From NCBI RefSeq assembly GCF_965363235.1, contig NC_134841.1, positions 58,053,078 to 58,117,077 on the forward strand: a stretch of DNA of 64,000 nucleotides, in the 5' to 3' direction. This document shows positions 10,900 to 21,779 of the stretch, piece by piece. Made by a program: the position numbers and the translations under genes. Source of the DNA: Mytilus galloprovincialis. Taxonomy: Eukaryota; Mollusca; Bivalvia; Mytilida; Mytilidae. A model generated the notes under the pieces. The model searched no databases and was not told where the DNA came from. It worked only from the letters and a program-made list of their open reading frames with translations. Each line of letters opens with the position of its first letter. Within the stretch, counting starts at the first letter, position 1.

Positions 10900-12010
10900 A
10901 ACGAGGGGCGAAAGATACCAGAGAGACAGTCAAGCTCATAGATAAAAAAAACTGACAACGCCATGGCTAAAAACTAAAAAGACAAACAGACAAATAATAG
11001 TACAAAAGACACAACATACAAAACTAAAGACTAAGCACCACGAGCCCCACCCAAAAACTGGGGGGTGATCTCATCTGCTCCAGAAGAGTAAGTAGATCCT
11101 GCTCCACATGTGGCACCCGTCGTGTTGCTCATGTTATGATAAACCCGGCAAATAGTCTAATTCGATAGGTCATATTCGTGGTGAAAAGGGAAGTGAGTTG
11201 TAGTTACGACATAAGAAACATGTCCGATATCATCTGTGAAACGGTAATTCCATAACGGTCAACCAACTTGTGATGTCGTCCGTACAATTTACGAAGGGAT
11301 GATTTCAACTTCACCATTTAGAATTCTTGGTTTACTAGCTTCCTTGTGAGAAGCAACACTCTATCGAGGAAATCATGATAGGAAATACAAGCTCGGGAAA
11401 ATCGTATCAATTTGGAGATATGTACTCCGTGTGCAGGCGATGCTGGAATGTGATACATAGAAATAGAAAGTTCACAATTGGGAAGCTGACATCATTTCTT
11501 TTGTCGTAAAATTTTCTTTTCAACCGACCTTCATTGTCAATTTCTAGATGTTAGTCAAGATATGAAGCAGACTTTACTGTATTTGTTGCATCCTTTATCT
11601 CTAGTTCGATGGGATTGATGCGTTCAACATAGTCACAAAATTTTATTTATTTGAATTATTTAGTAAGAGAACATCATCTATATAGCGGAAAGTAAAGTTA
11701 AAGGATATAGCTAACTTTTTTTATATCTTTCTTCCTAAGAAGTTTCTTAATGAAGTCAGAATCATAATAAAAAAGAAACAAATCGACAAGAAGAGAGGCA
11801 CAATTGGTTCCCATTGAATGCCGACAGTCTGTTGAAAAACACGTCCTCTTAACGTAACAAATATTTTACCAATCAAGAAATCAAGCATTTTGATAATGTC
11901 AGTTTCAGAGAATTTTTTGTTTGAATAAGAGTGATTCTTTACAAAGTAAGTTTTATCACTCCCCAAGACAAGATACTTGTAAAAAATATTTTTTTCAAAT
12001 TTGTATTATC
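10900..12010 (-). mobile_element. Penelope-like retroelement, family B, 5'-truncated
   Basis: On the minus strand the translated pieces give 'MLDFLIGKIFVTLRGRVFQQ' then 'TVGI' (about 11820-11895), followed in shifted frames by catalytic-region and thumb remnants down to about 11200, and then the noncoding tail with 'catgtggagcaggatctact' and 'gccatggcgttgtcagtt'. It differs in sequence from family A. There are several breaks and the 5' half is missing. Tail-only copies lie at 14790-15231 and 33012-33227. No C-terminal GIY-YIG nuclease was seen here either. Confidence 0.7.
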
Positions 12011-12119
12011 AATATAAGTTTTTGGTATATATGTATGACCTTCACAAGAAATTTACAACTAGTAAAAAGACAAGAAAGTACATAATTAATGTTAAGACCT
12101 CGAAAGAGTGTAAGTTTTC

Positions 12120-13819
12120 TCATGACACCTTATACATATGAACATCTCCATTATAACAGGATATAAGCAGATTGTTCCTGGCTTTGTCAAGGTAAATACC
12201 ATGCGGCTCATTTAAACCATCATCTTTCCCTACAAGACGTCTAGCATGTTTTCCATCTGGTGATATAACGACGATACTGTTATTTCCTAAGGACGCAACG
12301 TAAACATTCTCGTCCTTGTCAGTAGTTACACCACGTATGTTATGCAGAACTGATTTATCGTTGTATTCCCATACCTTCTTTCCTGCGATGTTGTAACATG
12401 TGACGGTGTCAGTTGTGTGATTTGTATGATAAAGTTTACCTCCAGAAGCCGTAACATAATTCCACTCAGACATCTGTGGTCTATACACTATAGTGGTAGC
12501 ACCATCACCATTAAAATCTTTTGACTGAATACCATTCCCATAAGCACAAAATATCAGCCTTTCTTGTTCATTTGTTATACCATAACACGAATAATAACTT
12601 TGGATTTGTTTTTTTATTTGTCTGGAAGATGTGTTTATTATCTCGATTCCACGAGTCCTGTTGGAAATGGCAATGTTTTGGTCGTCGATAAAACATACAT
12701 CAACAGGCTCTTTTGTAACACTTATTTTACATTCTAATGACTCGTTCACGCTGAGAATAAACACATTGTAGTACTTCCAGTCCACAAGTACAATCTTACC
12801 TGTAGGTGTGATTGTACATCCTGTAAACCTACTTGGAATGTTTTTTTCTGGTATTTCAAGCTTCCTATGCAAAGAAAGAATAATATCATTAACTGTTTTC
12901 TTTGCAAAAGAAGGTGAGATCAAGAATTGAGCTTGTTTATTTTTCTCAGTCTTTATAGTAACTGTGGGAGAACTGGTAACGCGAGATATCTTTCCATATT
13001 CTGCAATGGATAATGCGTCGGACATTTTGTGATCCTCTTTAAATTCGATAGCAACTTGTTGTAGACTACCATCTTCTAACAATGACACCACGAACTTTTC
13101 TTCATGTTCTATATTCGTCTCAATTGTCTTCATTCCAACAAAAACCTGTAATTCAGATGCATATTTCTTAATTGCAGAAATATTGGTTTGTAGCTCTTCT
13201 ACGGTTTTGGTATGATCGAGAAGTTTTGTTTGAATACATCGTAGCTCTGAGTTAACTCCTTTTTCTATATCCCCCAAATCCTGTAGTAGTTTTTGCTCGA
13301 TACTGTCGAGATGTTTATTTATTTTGCCGCGCATTGTCTTTATTTTAGACTGTATTTTCTCTCTGCTCTGTTGTACTTTTGATAAATTATTTTCTCTGTC
13401 TTCTATTATTCTTTTTAGATTTCCCTTTAAATCTTCCAGACTCTGTTCCAAATTGTCAAATAATGCAGACGTTTTGGAAGTATTAACAATTTCATCTAGT
13501 GCCGTTAAGTTGCATTTCTTGTGGGTGGTTGTAACACAAAGAAGGCAACAAAGTCTTTCATGTTGTAAACAGTAAAGTTGGTATTTCTTGTCGTGGTCGG
13601 AACAGTATAGTTGTACGCTGGCTACAAAAGACGGTAGCTGCCTGTAGTTATCAACAGAGATGACTTCATGATTTTTCGTTGATTTTGAACCATTGTGATA
13701 CTTTAAACATGTCGAACACAATCCTTCATCACATTCAGGACACCAGAAGGTGGCGTCTGTCGTCACGTGCTGGGATTCACACACACACCACACGATGTAC
13801 TATTGGATGATGCCATAAC
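12120..13819 (-). CDS. TRIM-like protein: B-boxes, coiled coil, NHL-type propeller
   Basis: A single large exon encodes 557 residues in one frame from 13793. An N-terminal B-box-like zinc module has paired cysteines ('FWCPECDEGLCSTCLKYH'). A second B-box follows ('LYCSDHDKKYQLYCLQH', then 'CCLLC' and 'HKKC', residues about 63-95). Next come a long coiled coil (about 100-215) and a C-terminal beta-propeller of NHL type (about 290-557; 'GVTTDKDENVYVASLGNNS', 'EPHGIYLDKARNNLLISC'). There is no RING. Such TRIM-like proteins are greatly expanded in bivalves and are often linked to innate immunity; a specific role is inference. The natural start appears to be ATG at 13814-13816 (MASSNSTSCGV...), just after an acceptor at 13820-13821, but a run of GT places that ATG two bases out of frame. 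The long frame itself has no upstream ATG, since TAG lies at 13800-13802. Confidence 0.85.
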
Positions 13820-14789
13820 CTGTAACAACAAAAATACAATCAATCATAATCTTACGGAGTAAGCGTAATTTTGTAGGTCATTCGCGAAGTCATATCAGCA
13901 AAAGATTTTTTTATATTTTAATTTCTTTATTGTCTCGTGAACTTCATTTAAATGCTTTTTTCCGAGGGGAAATATTAAGCCTGCGTAGTTTAGGAAATGG
14001 GGCCGATTGTATAAAAGTATAAATCTTTGATAAAAAAAAATCATTTCGATAGATATATATAAAGTTCTATTCATTTTTACAGCGGATGACCGTGTGGGCA
14101 TTCTGGTGTATTGCTATCGCCTAGATTTCCATTACGTTATATTCGTTTTGGGTTTTTAACCGATCTATAAACATGATGAATACGTAGTCATCGTCAAGTG
14201 CAAACTGACATGCCTGTACCAAGTCAGAAATATGACAGTTCTTGTATGTACATATAAGTAAAAAATCATTTATATATTTGCACACGCATGATAAAGAATA
14301 TTTCAAGAACGTTTGCAATCTCAAGGAACGATATCTCTGCAAGGTTGATTAAACATTGTTTGTGGGTAAATATGAATGCATACTCAAATCCATTCTATTA
14401 AAAAAAATCGTAGTATTACTGAAGAGTGACGTGTCTACCATACTTATTTGTATCACTACAATATAATAGTCAATGGGGTGAGCGTGAATTCCCTGTCATT
14501 AATTTATCATCCACGCATGAACTTGTAATGTTCCAGAAAAAAACCCATATCTGTACATTAACCTCACTTTCAGGTATAGAGGTAAATATGTTTTAAGTAA
14601 TGAGAAAAATCAATTTTGAAAATTATCCTCCTTTGAAATAAATATCGGAGGAGGTCAGTGAGGTAGCATTTTTATATCCTACCTTATATACGTTGTGTAG
14701 GAATATGATTGGTAAAAACCGATCTATCTTGAACAAAAAAGTACCACAATCGCAAAATATGTTTAACTACAATCCCCTTCCCTTTCATA

Positions 14790-15231
14790 AATATGACCTA
14801 CCGAATTGGACTATATACCGGATTGTTATCTCATAAGCAACACGACGGGTGCAACATGTAGAGCAGGATCTGCTTACCCTTCCGGAACACCTAAGATCAC
14901 CCCTAGTTTTTGGTGGGGTTCGTGTTGCAGTGGCGGATGCAGGAATTTTCGAAAGGGGGGTGCTAGCCCAGGGCAAAGGGGGGGGTGCAAAACATATGTC
15001 CCGATTGTCCCGATTCAAATGCATTGATCGGCCAAAATAAAGGGGGGGTGCGTACCCCCGGAACCCCCCCTCTGGATCCGCCACTGTGTTGTTTATTCTT
15101 TAGTTGTCACTTTATGTTATGTCATGTGTACTATTGTTTGTCTTTTTGTCCTTTTCATTTAGCCATGGCGTTGTCAGTTTATTTTCGATCTATGAGTTTG
15201 GTATCTTTCGTCCCTCTTTTAAACCTTTAGT
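14790..15231 (+). repeat. Penelope-like family B 3' tail, split by a miniature transposon
   Basis: The flanks 'gagcaggatctgcttaccct' and 'gccatggcgttgtcagttta' match the tail of the element at 10900-12010 in reverse orientation. The family tail is interrupted at 14928-15086 by a CAGTGGCGGATCC-family element. Reading frames across this region are artefacts of the repeats. Confidence 0.65.
14928..15086. mobile_element. Miniature transposon, CAGTGGCGGATCC family, copy 2
   Basis: It starts CAGTGGCGGATGC and ends GGATCCGCCACTG, with G-rich and C-rich runs inside and the shared word 'caaatgcattgatcggcca'. A perfect 5-bp duplication TGTTG flanks it (14923-14927 and 15087-15091). It has inserted into a Penelope-like tail, so it is younger than that tail. 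Confidence 0.8.
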
Positions 15232-15601
15232 GTGTGTTTGTGGTTGGTTTTTTTAAAGTAAAATCTTGTATTCTTGCTTACTATTTAGTTTTTATACCTT
15301 AAACATTACATTTATACATACATTTTGAATTTAGAGAAGAAAGTGTGTGTTTGTTTTAATATGAAATTCAAGCAAAAAAACAAAATATTGGAATATTTAA
15401 CCGGGTGAATACGTTTTTAAATGATGTGCATTGTTTCTTTCGTTAACGAGTATATTTGATTATGTAACTGCAGTTGTATTTCCGTTCTTCGCGAATCTCT
15501 TTTGACATCTCATTATACCACAGTATGGAATCTGTTGCAACCAAAAACAAAATTGTTAAGAAAACAAACGAGGATGTATTGCGATTTTGAGAAATCCTTA
15601 C

Positions 15602-15720
15602 CTGTACACAGTTCTCGTCTAATTTACTGTCTTTTGTAGATGAAGATTGGCAGCTTGATATCAATTGGTTGCAGACTGTAAATTGTTTTTCAGAATTGAA
15701 AAAAAGATACACTTATATTT
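15602..15720 (-). other. Candidate 5' UTR exon of the TRIM-like gene
   Basis: On the minus strand the sequence ends 'gagaactgtgtacag' followed by gtaagg, a good donor. The next plausible acceptor downstream on the same strand is the one at 13820-13821, four bases before the TRIM ATG. Bivalve TRIM genes commonly have a noncoding first exon. The right boundary is a guess. Confidence 0.35.
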
Positions 15721-15724
15721 CTGA

Positions 15725-16344
15725 AATGTCCTGAATCAGTGTAAACCTACGAGTCTAGAAAAACACCCGTGATAACTGCTATAAAATAGATATATACCTG
15801 CTTCTATCACAAGGAAGTTAAAAGAACCATATACATATTATCAGTAATTTTTACCCAATCACTGACCTTCTGAGATAAATAAATTAATGTTGATATACTG
15901 AACATCTCTTATAATGCAACATTCAAACATATTAACAGTTGCATAATGAATTTCTTTCTTTATCAATATTATGAGAATCGAATGTAATGTATAAGTGAAT
16001 TGAATTGAATTGAATTCAAATCTTAATTGCCATAAAACTACATATTTATAGTATGTGACACACCATAACAGAATGAGAATAAATAATAACAGCTAGTCTA
16101 GATCATTAATATACACAACAGAAGTAAATATGTCAAGAGTACCCTGTCCTCAGGTCAATAGACTGTTTTAAAAAGAATCTTATTTACCTGAATTTTTATA
16201 AAACCAACCTCATTACACTCAATGCTTCATACTGTAATAATATCCTACATTGCTCATATCATTACTTATTATTCTGTGTATTATGTATTGTACATAAAAC
16301 CTTTGTTATATATTAATCATTGTATTATGATGTGTATATATGTT
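15725..16344. other. Spacer, no recognised feature
   Basis: AT-rich DNA with a short (gaatt)n run at about 15998-16017. I recognise no gene or transposon here. Confidence 0.5.
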
Positions 16345-17247
16345 CCAGACCATACAAGTATTTGGACCGTACGGTCGGACCGTATGGTTATATGTAACGT
16401 TTTATTTCTTCCTCTGTGATATTTTATCCTGAGAATAATTTGTCCCGGTAATTTTTTTCCAGGCATGGTATTTCACAGGTTGATTTTTTCCAGAGGAGTG
16501 AAAATCTATCTGTGTTATGCGGATAGTATGTACCGGTATATATTTGCCGTACTATATTTCACAGAACCGTGTGAAATAAAGTCCCATTAACTACTATGTA
16601 AGTAACTCAAAATCAAAACATACCTGACTATAATTATAAAATGTTTCACAAAGGTAGACTAAATTTGCATGATTTATCAAAGGGAGGTAATTATGAGCAA
16701 TTTATATTTTAAATACATTAATATAATATATTTCTGAATCTATTTTATAGCGAAATTTTTATTTGAGTCTTATTTTTTTATATATTCATTTATATAAAAA
16801 GATGACTTACAACTTGATTTAATAAGACAGATAACATTTCACAGGTAAAAACTATCCAGCTGTTAAACATGCTATTGTTCCAATATATTGTTATGCTATG
16901 ATTTATTTGATTTCCATATAATCATTCAACAACTACATCTCTGTCCCCAGACAAAACTATTTATATAGTTAAAAATATCATCATAATCAAATTCTTCTAT
17001 TACTGTTAACAGTAGCAATATGCAGCTATATTTCTACCTTACTTTTAAATTTATATTTGTACTGTAAATCTGAAAACAACTCACTTTTACATAAATTAAA
17101 ATATCCCATGGAAATAGTTTCCTCCGGATAAAAAAAATAACAACAACTACTGTGACATTTTTTCCTCCGGATCAAATTTCACCCGGATATAATTTTGCTT
17201 TACATATACTCGTATGGTCCAGTCCGAGCTGACCATACATGTTATTA

Positions 17248-17349
17248 GTTACACAGTGTGCAATTGTCCTAATACGAGAATTTATCGGGTCAATAAAATT
17301 CATATTGACCCGATAAATTCCGTATTAGGACAATTGAACACTGTGTAAC
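17248..17349. repeat. 102-bp near-perfect palindrome
   Basis: Arms of about 46 bases ('gttacacagtgtgcaattgt'... and its inverse ending 'caattgaacactgtgtaac') meet around a short AT centre at about 17297-17303. Only a few mismatches are visible. It could be a palindromic miniature element or a strong hairpin within the larger candidate transposon. Confidence 0.7.
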
Positions 17350-17520
17350 GAATTTATCCTGATTTTGTTATATTACATATTATTATATTCAAATTCAATG
17401 TTAGGACAATATCAATAAATATATTTTATATATTAAATAAAAAAATGTGAAAAATAAAAAATATTATGACTACAAAGCAACTCAATTGTTTTTTTGTTTT
17501 TTTTATTAGGTCAATGGTAT

Positions 17521-17613
17521 AAGGGAGATAATTCCAATTGACGTAATAAATAAGGGAGATAATTCCAATTGACGCAATAAATAAGGGATATAATTCCAAT
17601 TGACGTGATAAAA
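17521..17613 (+). repeat. Three 31-bp tandem units
   Basis: Units start at 17521, 17552 and 17583, each 'aagggagataattccaattg' plus 'acgtaataaat' with one or two changes. Confidence 0.75.
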
Positions 17614-18274
17614 AATTGTACTGAAATTTATTAGGACAATATCAGCCAATCAAATTGCGAGAAATTACTCTAAATCAGGATAATATTGGTTATTGGTTAT
17701 TGGATCATATGGGTTAAATTTAAACAAACATTTATCACATTCTTTATTTTTATTTTTACAAATTGTTATTATTACAATTAGATGGATAAAATGAACAAAC
17801 GAACAATTGAAGTTAAATATTTGTTTAATTGTATATCTGAATCCTATTTTGGTACTCTCGCCCAAGGTGACACTTGCTACCACAAGTAACGTAATATTTT
17901 TTACATTTACATGTTTGCAGTTCATGCATGCTCCTTATTTTTTTGTAAAGTTGCTAAATATTCTAAAACAATTGTCCTCCCACATTATGTTTACTTCCGA
18001 AATCTTCAATTTCAGTGATCATAATTCAATTAATGTATTACTGATCGACATGCTAAATACAAGAGATATAAACATTTAATTAGCGTGAATTTTTTAAATA
18101 GTTAGAATATAAAGTGTTTATCTCAATTATAATTCAATTTGTATCTAATAAACTTGACCTACTTCTTAATATTAGTCCGACCGTACCCGTACGGTCCGAC
18201 CGTATGAGTATTTTGAAAAAGTACGCATACGGTCCGGACCGTACGCGTACGGTCCAAAAACTCATACGGTCTGG

Positions 18275-19421
18275 AAAATATATAACTTGCCCGACAGGGG
18301 ACCATGATTGGTAAAATAAAATAATGTCTAGTGTCTATATAAGATTGCTTGAATGTAGAATAAATAGTAAAACGGCTTACCATAAGAAGCACCTATTAAA
18401 AGTTTAGAGGAAGTAGAAATATTTTTCATTTGCAGGATAATGTCGGTTCACTCAAATGAAAGTTATGTGCAGCCATGAAAAAAGTAAAATCCCCAAAATA
18501 CTGAACTCCAAAGAAAAATCAAAATGGTGGATTGAACCTGGTTTAATAACGCTAATCCTCTCACTTGTATATTACAGTCGCATCGATGCGTGAACAAAAC
18601 ATAATAGGTAAAATTGTCAAAATAAGGGTACAGCAGTCATCACTGTGTCACAATCTCAATTAGAACAAAACAAACAAATATTTAACAAAGAAGCACACAA
18701 AACATCTATCAAATTTAACAACCACATTCATTGCTCACTGATATATGTATTTTAAATCAACCTATAAAGGATTGAAATATTTGAAGTGCTGATGAACTGA
18801 CATTATCATTTCATCGTTTGTCATTAAACAACAACTGTCCATACACATAAGCATTATCATTGATTTCTTTTTTAAACACAACATAGACATACTATGGGTG
18901 AAGTTTCGATATGAGATAATTTTGGAAAGAATAAGCTTATAGTTCAAAAACTTTACCATAATAGAATCAACGAGTAAATAAAAATAAGGAGATTACCATA
19001 GAGACAAATATCTCAAGACCAAATGACGAGGATGTCAACTTGGCAACTCCATGTCCATAGCTATATATGTCTGATTGGTAGGTTGCATATCTGGTAAGAT
19101 ATCATTTCCATAGAAAGTTTGTATGTTTTTGAGACTTTCACTTATGACTTTTACCCATACTTGTACTTTTATGACGGCTGTAGTCTTGTGATTGGCAATA
19201 CTAACTTAAAAAAGTGTGTAATTATGTAATACTCGTATCATTTCATTGGCTAACAATTTTCTGACATTTTATAATTAATTGACAAAAAACATCGTTTCTT
19301 AGGGCTGGAAGGGTCACGAACAGCGAGTATCACCCTAAATCGATAATCAACCTATTTTTGTCGAACGAATGGTTGAAAGTTTTTTTTCTAGATTTATAAC
19401 TGAATGTTTTGTTATATACAG
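18275..19421. other. Spacer with a dispersed-repeat fragment
   Basis: A fragment at about 18470-18600 ('ggtggattgaacctggttta', 'cctctcacttgtatattaca') belongs to a dispersed repeat family seen also at 24390-24600 and 28735-28990. Otherwise I see no gene. Confidence 0.5.
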
Positions 19422-19786
19422 CATACCGATAGTTCATCCCGAACATTCATGACATATTTGCATCTGAAAGTTAAGCAGCCAACAATCAATCATCCATACC
19501 GATAGTTCGTTTCGAACATTCATGACATATTTGCATCTGAAAGTTAAGCAGCCAACAATCAATCATCCATACCGATAGTTCGTTTCGAACATTCATGACA
19601 TATTTGCATCTGAAAGTTAAGCAGCCAACAATCAATCATCCATACCGATAGTTCGTTTCGAACATTCATGACATATTTGCATCTGAAAGTTAAGCAGCCA
19701 ACAATCAATCATCCATACCGATAGTTCGTTTCGAACATTCATGACATATTTGCATCTGAAAGTTAAGCAGCCAACAATCAATCATT
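19422..19786 (+). repeat. Five 73-bp tandem units (minisatellite)
   Basis: Units start at 19422, 19495, 19568, 19641 and 19714, and a degraded sixth begins at 19787. Each contains 'ccgatagttcgtttcgaaca', 'atgacatatttgcatctgaa' and 'agcagccaacaatcaatcat'. Units 2-5 look identical; unit 1 differs slightly. Each unit contains ATTTGCAT, the reverse of the POU octamer. Confidence 0.9.
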
Positions 19787-19799
19787 CATACCGTTATTT

Positions 19800-20375
19800 C
19801 ATAATTTAGTTTTTTAAATCTACGTATTTTCTTTCTTTTTTCTTATATATTTTGTTAGTCCCCTGGTCGAGATTAAAAGGAGTAAGGTTGAGATATAAAC
19901 CCCGCAATATATATGTTAACGTTTTCTGTTGTTTTGTGTTGAATTATTTTACAGAAGTTACTCTTTTGTCGCCGTATTGCGGTGTCAGTGACGTATGATC
20001 CAACTCTTATTTATCATATTTATTCATTTTATAGGCCATTCTAAATTGTATGATTGAATTGAAGTTACTAATTAAAACAACCCTCTTCATAAGCAAATCA
20101 AAACAAACAGTACTTATAGAACAACTTTTAAAAAGATGCAATCTTAATAATGTCATACAAGAATATTTTGAAACATTTTTTTATATGTAGTGCAATATTC
20201 TGTCACTTTTGCTACCATGTTCAATTGAAATTTTTGGTTATTTAGAAAAAGTTTCGATAACATTTTAAGCTTGTTCTTTTTAAAGTCAATATGATGGTTT
20301 TCAAGAGTAAAAACTTCTTTCTATTTTCTCTCTGAGTAATGATAGTTCATTTGTCTTGGTTTTACTGTTTATATA
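19800..20375. other. Spacer, no recognised feature
   Basis: AT-rich DNA between the minisatellite and the ribozyme-bearing repeat. I see no gene. Confidence 0.45.
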
Positions 20376-20379
20376 ATAC

Positions 20380-20760
20380 CTGATATATAGTTATCAAAGG
20401 TACCAGGATTATAATTTTGTAAGCCAGACGCGCGTTTCGTCTACATAAGACTCATCAGTGACGCTCATATCAAAATATTTATAAAGCCAAACAAGAACAA
20501 AGTTGAAGAGCATTGAGGATCCAAAATTCCAAAAAGTTGTGCCAAATACGGCTAATTAAGGTAATCTATGCCTGGGATAAGAAAATCCTTAGTTTTTCGA
20601 AAAAATTAAAGTTTTGTAAACAGGAAATTTTATAAAAAAAAATGACCACATTATTGATATTCATGTCAACACCGAAATGTTGACTACTGGGCTGGTGATA
20701 CCCTCGGGGATATAATTGTTTTTAAAGGTTACAAGGATAACCACCAGCAACGCAAGTCTG
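20380..20760 (-). repeat. Hammerhead-ribozyme-bearing dispersed repeat (retrozyme / Penelope-type)
   Basis: This widespread bivalve repeat is recognised by 'agttatcaaaggtaccagga', 'gagcattgaggatccaaaat', 'gtgccaaatacggctaatta' and 'ctgggctggtgataccctcg'. On the minus strand it carries a hammerhead ribozyme core (20421-20468). Only one unit is present here, so it is a monomeric or truncated copy. No protein is encoded. Confidence 0.7.
20421..20468 (-). ncRNA. Hammerhead self-cleaving ribozyme
   Basis: Read on the minus strand, the core is CTGATGA, a helix II hairpin GTCT-TATGT-AGAC, then GAAAC, a very short helix III GC/GC and the cleavage triplet GTC before TGGC. Helix I pairs TGGC with the GTCA just before CTGATGA (A-U, C-G, U-G, G-C). 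These are all the invariant hammerhead nucleotides. Very short helix III is usual for animal retrozyme and Penelope-type hammerheads, which tend to act as dimers; activity here is inferred. Confidence 0.8.
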
Positions 20761-21779
20761 AGATATCAATAAATAATGTTCAGCATCAGTTGTAACTGAG
20801 TTCAAACAACTAAACATTGCATTATTTATTAAACTTTCTCTAATTCTTCGTCATGTTATCCCTTTCTGCACCCATTGTATAAAAAAATTGAATCAACGTG
20901 TGATTCGTTTGATCTCAGTTCTTCATTGGTTAAAATCCGATTATGACGTCTTTTTCTTGCTTTCCTCTGTATTTCCCATTGTAAAGAAGCTGTGATTTTT
21001 TTTAAATATTAGAGCTATCGTTAACAGGTAAGACATGGATTTCGTTTACGCCGATTGAATTTTGTTTGTACAAAATATGCTGCTCAGAATAATACTTAAG
21101 AAGCTGTGATTTTTTTAATGTTAGTATTATTATTAACAATCTAAAATGGTTACGTTTGCAGAAAGCAAGGCAATCAGAAAATAGTGAAGACATCCTTTGA
21201 AATGTGTTACCCTGACACCGTACGCACAGAAATTACGCAAAAATCGTTCTTTAATATATTTCAATCTTATCAAGATAGATCTATACGAATCATGACTATT
21301 ATTTATGCTCTGACTTATACATGCCACAAACTTTTATTTAAAAACATAAAACATCTTTTTCCTTTAAAATTAAATTTTAAGCATAGGTGTACTGACATTT
21401 CTACATTTTCTTTAATAACCCTTATCAGTGGAAGATATTATGGAAATAACTGTGCAAATCGTAATACAGCATGGAATTTGGTATAAAGATTGACTAAATG
21501 ATAATTAAAACAAATCAGCTGCTGGCCATACAAAAAATTCCATTTTTTCAAGATGGCCACCGCTCATTTTGCAAATGGGGTCATATCCAATTGGCCACAT
21601 TTCGTAATCCTTGAAAGCTGTTTTATAGGTAAAATCCAATGTAAGTTTTGATAAAACGTAAATTACAGTTAAAGAGTTACTTTCGGTTCAAAAATGGCGG
21701 CAAAAACGTTGAAAATGTATTTTTTTATAATTTCCATCAACTTAACAAGTGATAAACTTTCTTTTCAGTTAAAATGCCT
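20761..21779. other. Spacer with a dispersed repeat
   Basis: The segment 20840-20990 is closely similar to 63840-64000 ('gtttgatctcagttcttcat', 'tggttaaaatcc', 'attatgacgtc'). A short direct repeat 'gaagctgtgattttttt' occurs near 20988 and 21100. I find no gene. Confidence 0.5.

Larger units (their letters stand above)
13820..15601 (-). other. Probable first intron of the TRIM-like gene
   Basis: The intron is inferred between a gtaagg donor at 15596-15601 and an acceptor at 13820-13821 on the minus strand. It contains a Penelope-like family B tail (14790-15231) that is itself split by a miniature transposon (14928-15086). The rest (13830-14780 and 15235-15600) shows no recognised feature. 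Confidence 0.45.
16345..18274. mobile_element. Candidate DNA transposon with CCAGACC / CGTACGGTC-repeat ends
   Basis: The left end reads CCAGACCATACAAGTATTTG followed by 'gaccgtacggtcggaccgta'. The right end, read in reverse, begins CCAGACCGTATGAGTTTTTG followed by 'gaccgtacgcgtacggtccg'. The inverted ends are built of short palindromic GGTCC/CGTACG words. Inside lie a 102-bp palindrome (17248-17349), three 31-bp tandem units (17521-17613) and no recognisable transposase. The flanks are TA-rich and no clear target duplication could be fixed. I cannot assign a superfamily. Confidence 0.5.

Noticed and set aside
14785-15230. Several overlapping frames of 60-100 residues
   Set aside because: They run across a Penelope-like tail and a miniature transposon, with Gly/Pro runs from G and C tracts.
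19422-19786. Regular 73-bp repeats as a CRISPR array
   Set aside because: Whole units are identical, with no conserved-repeat/variable-spacer pattern, and the genome is animal.
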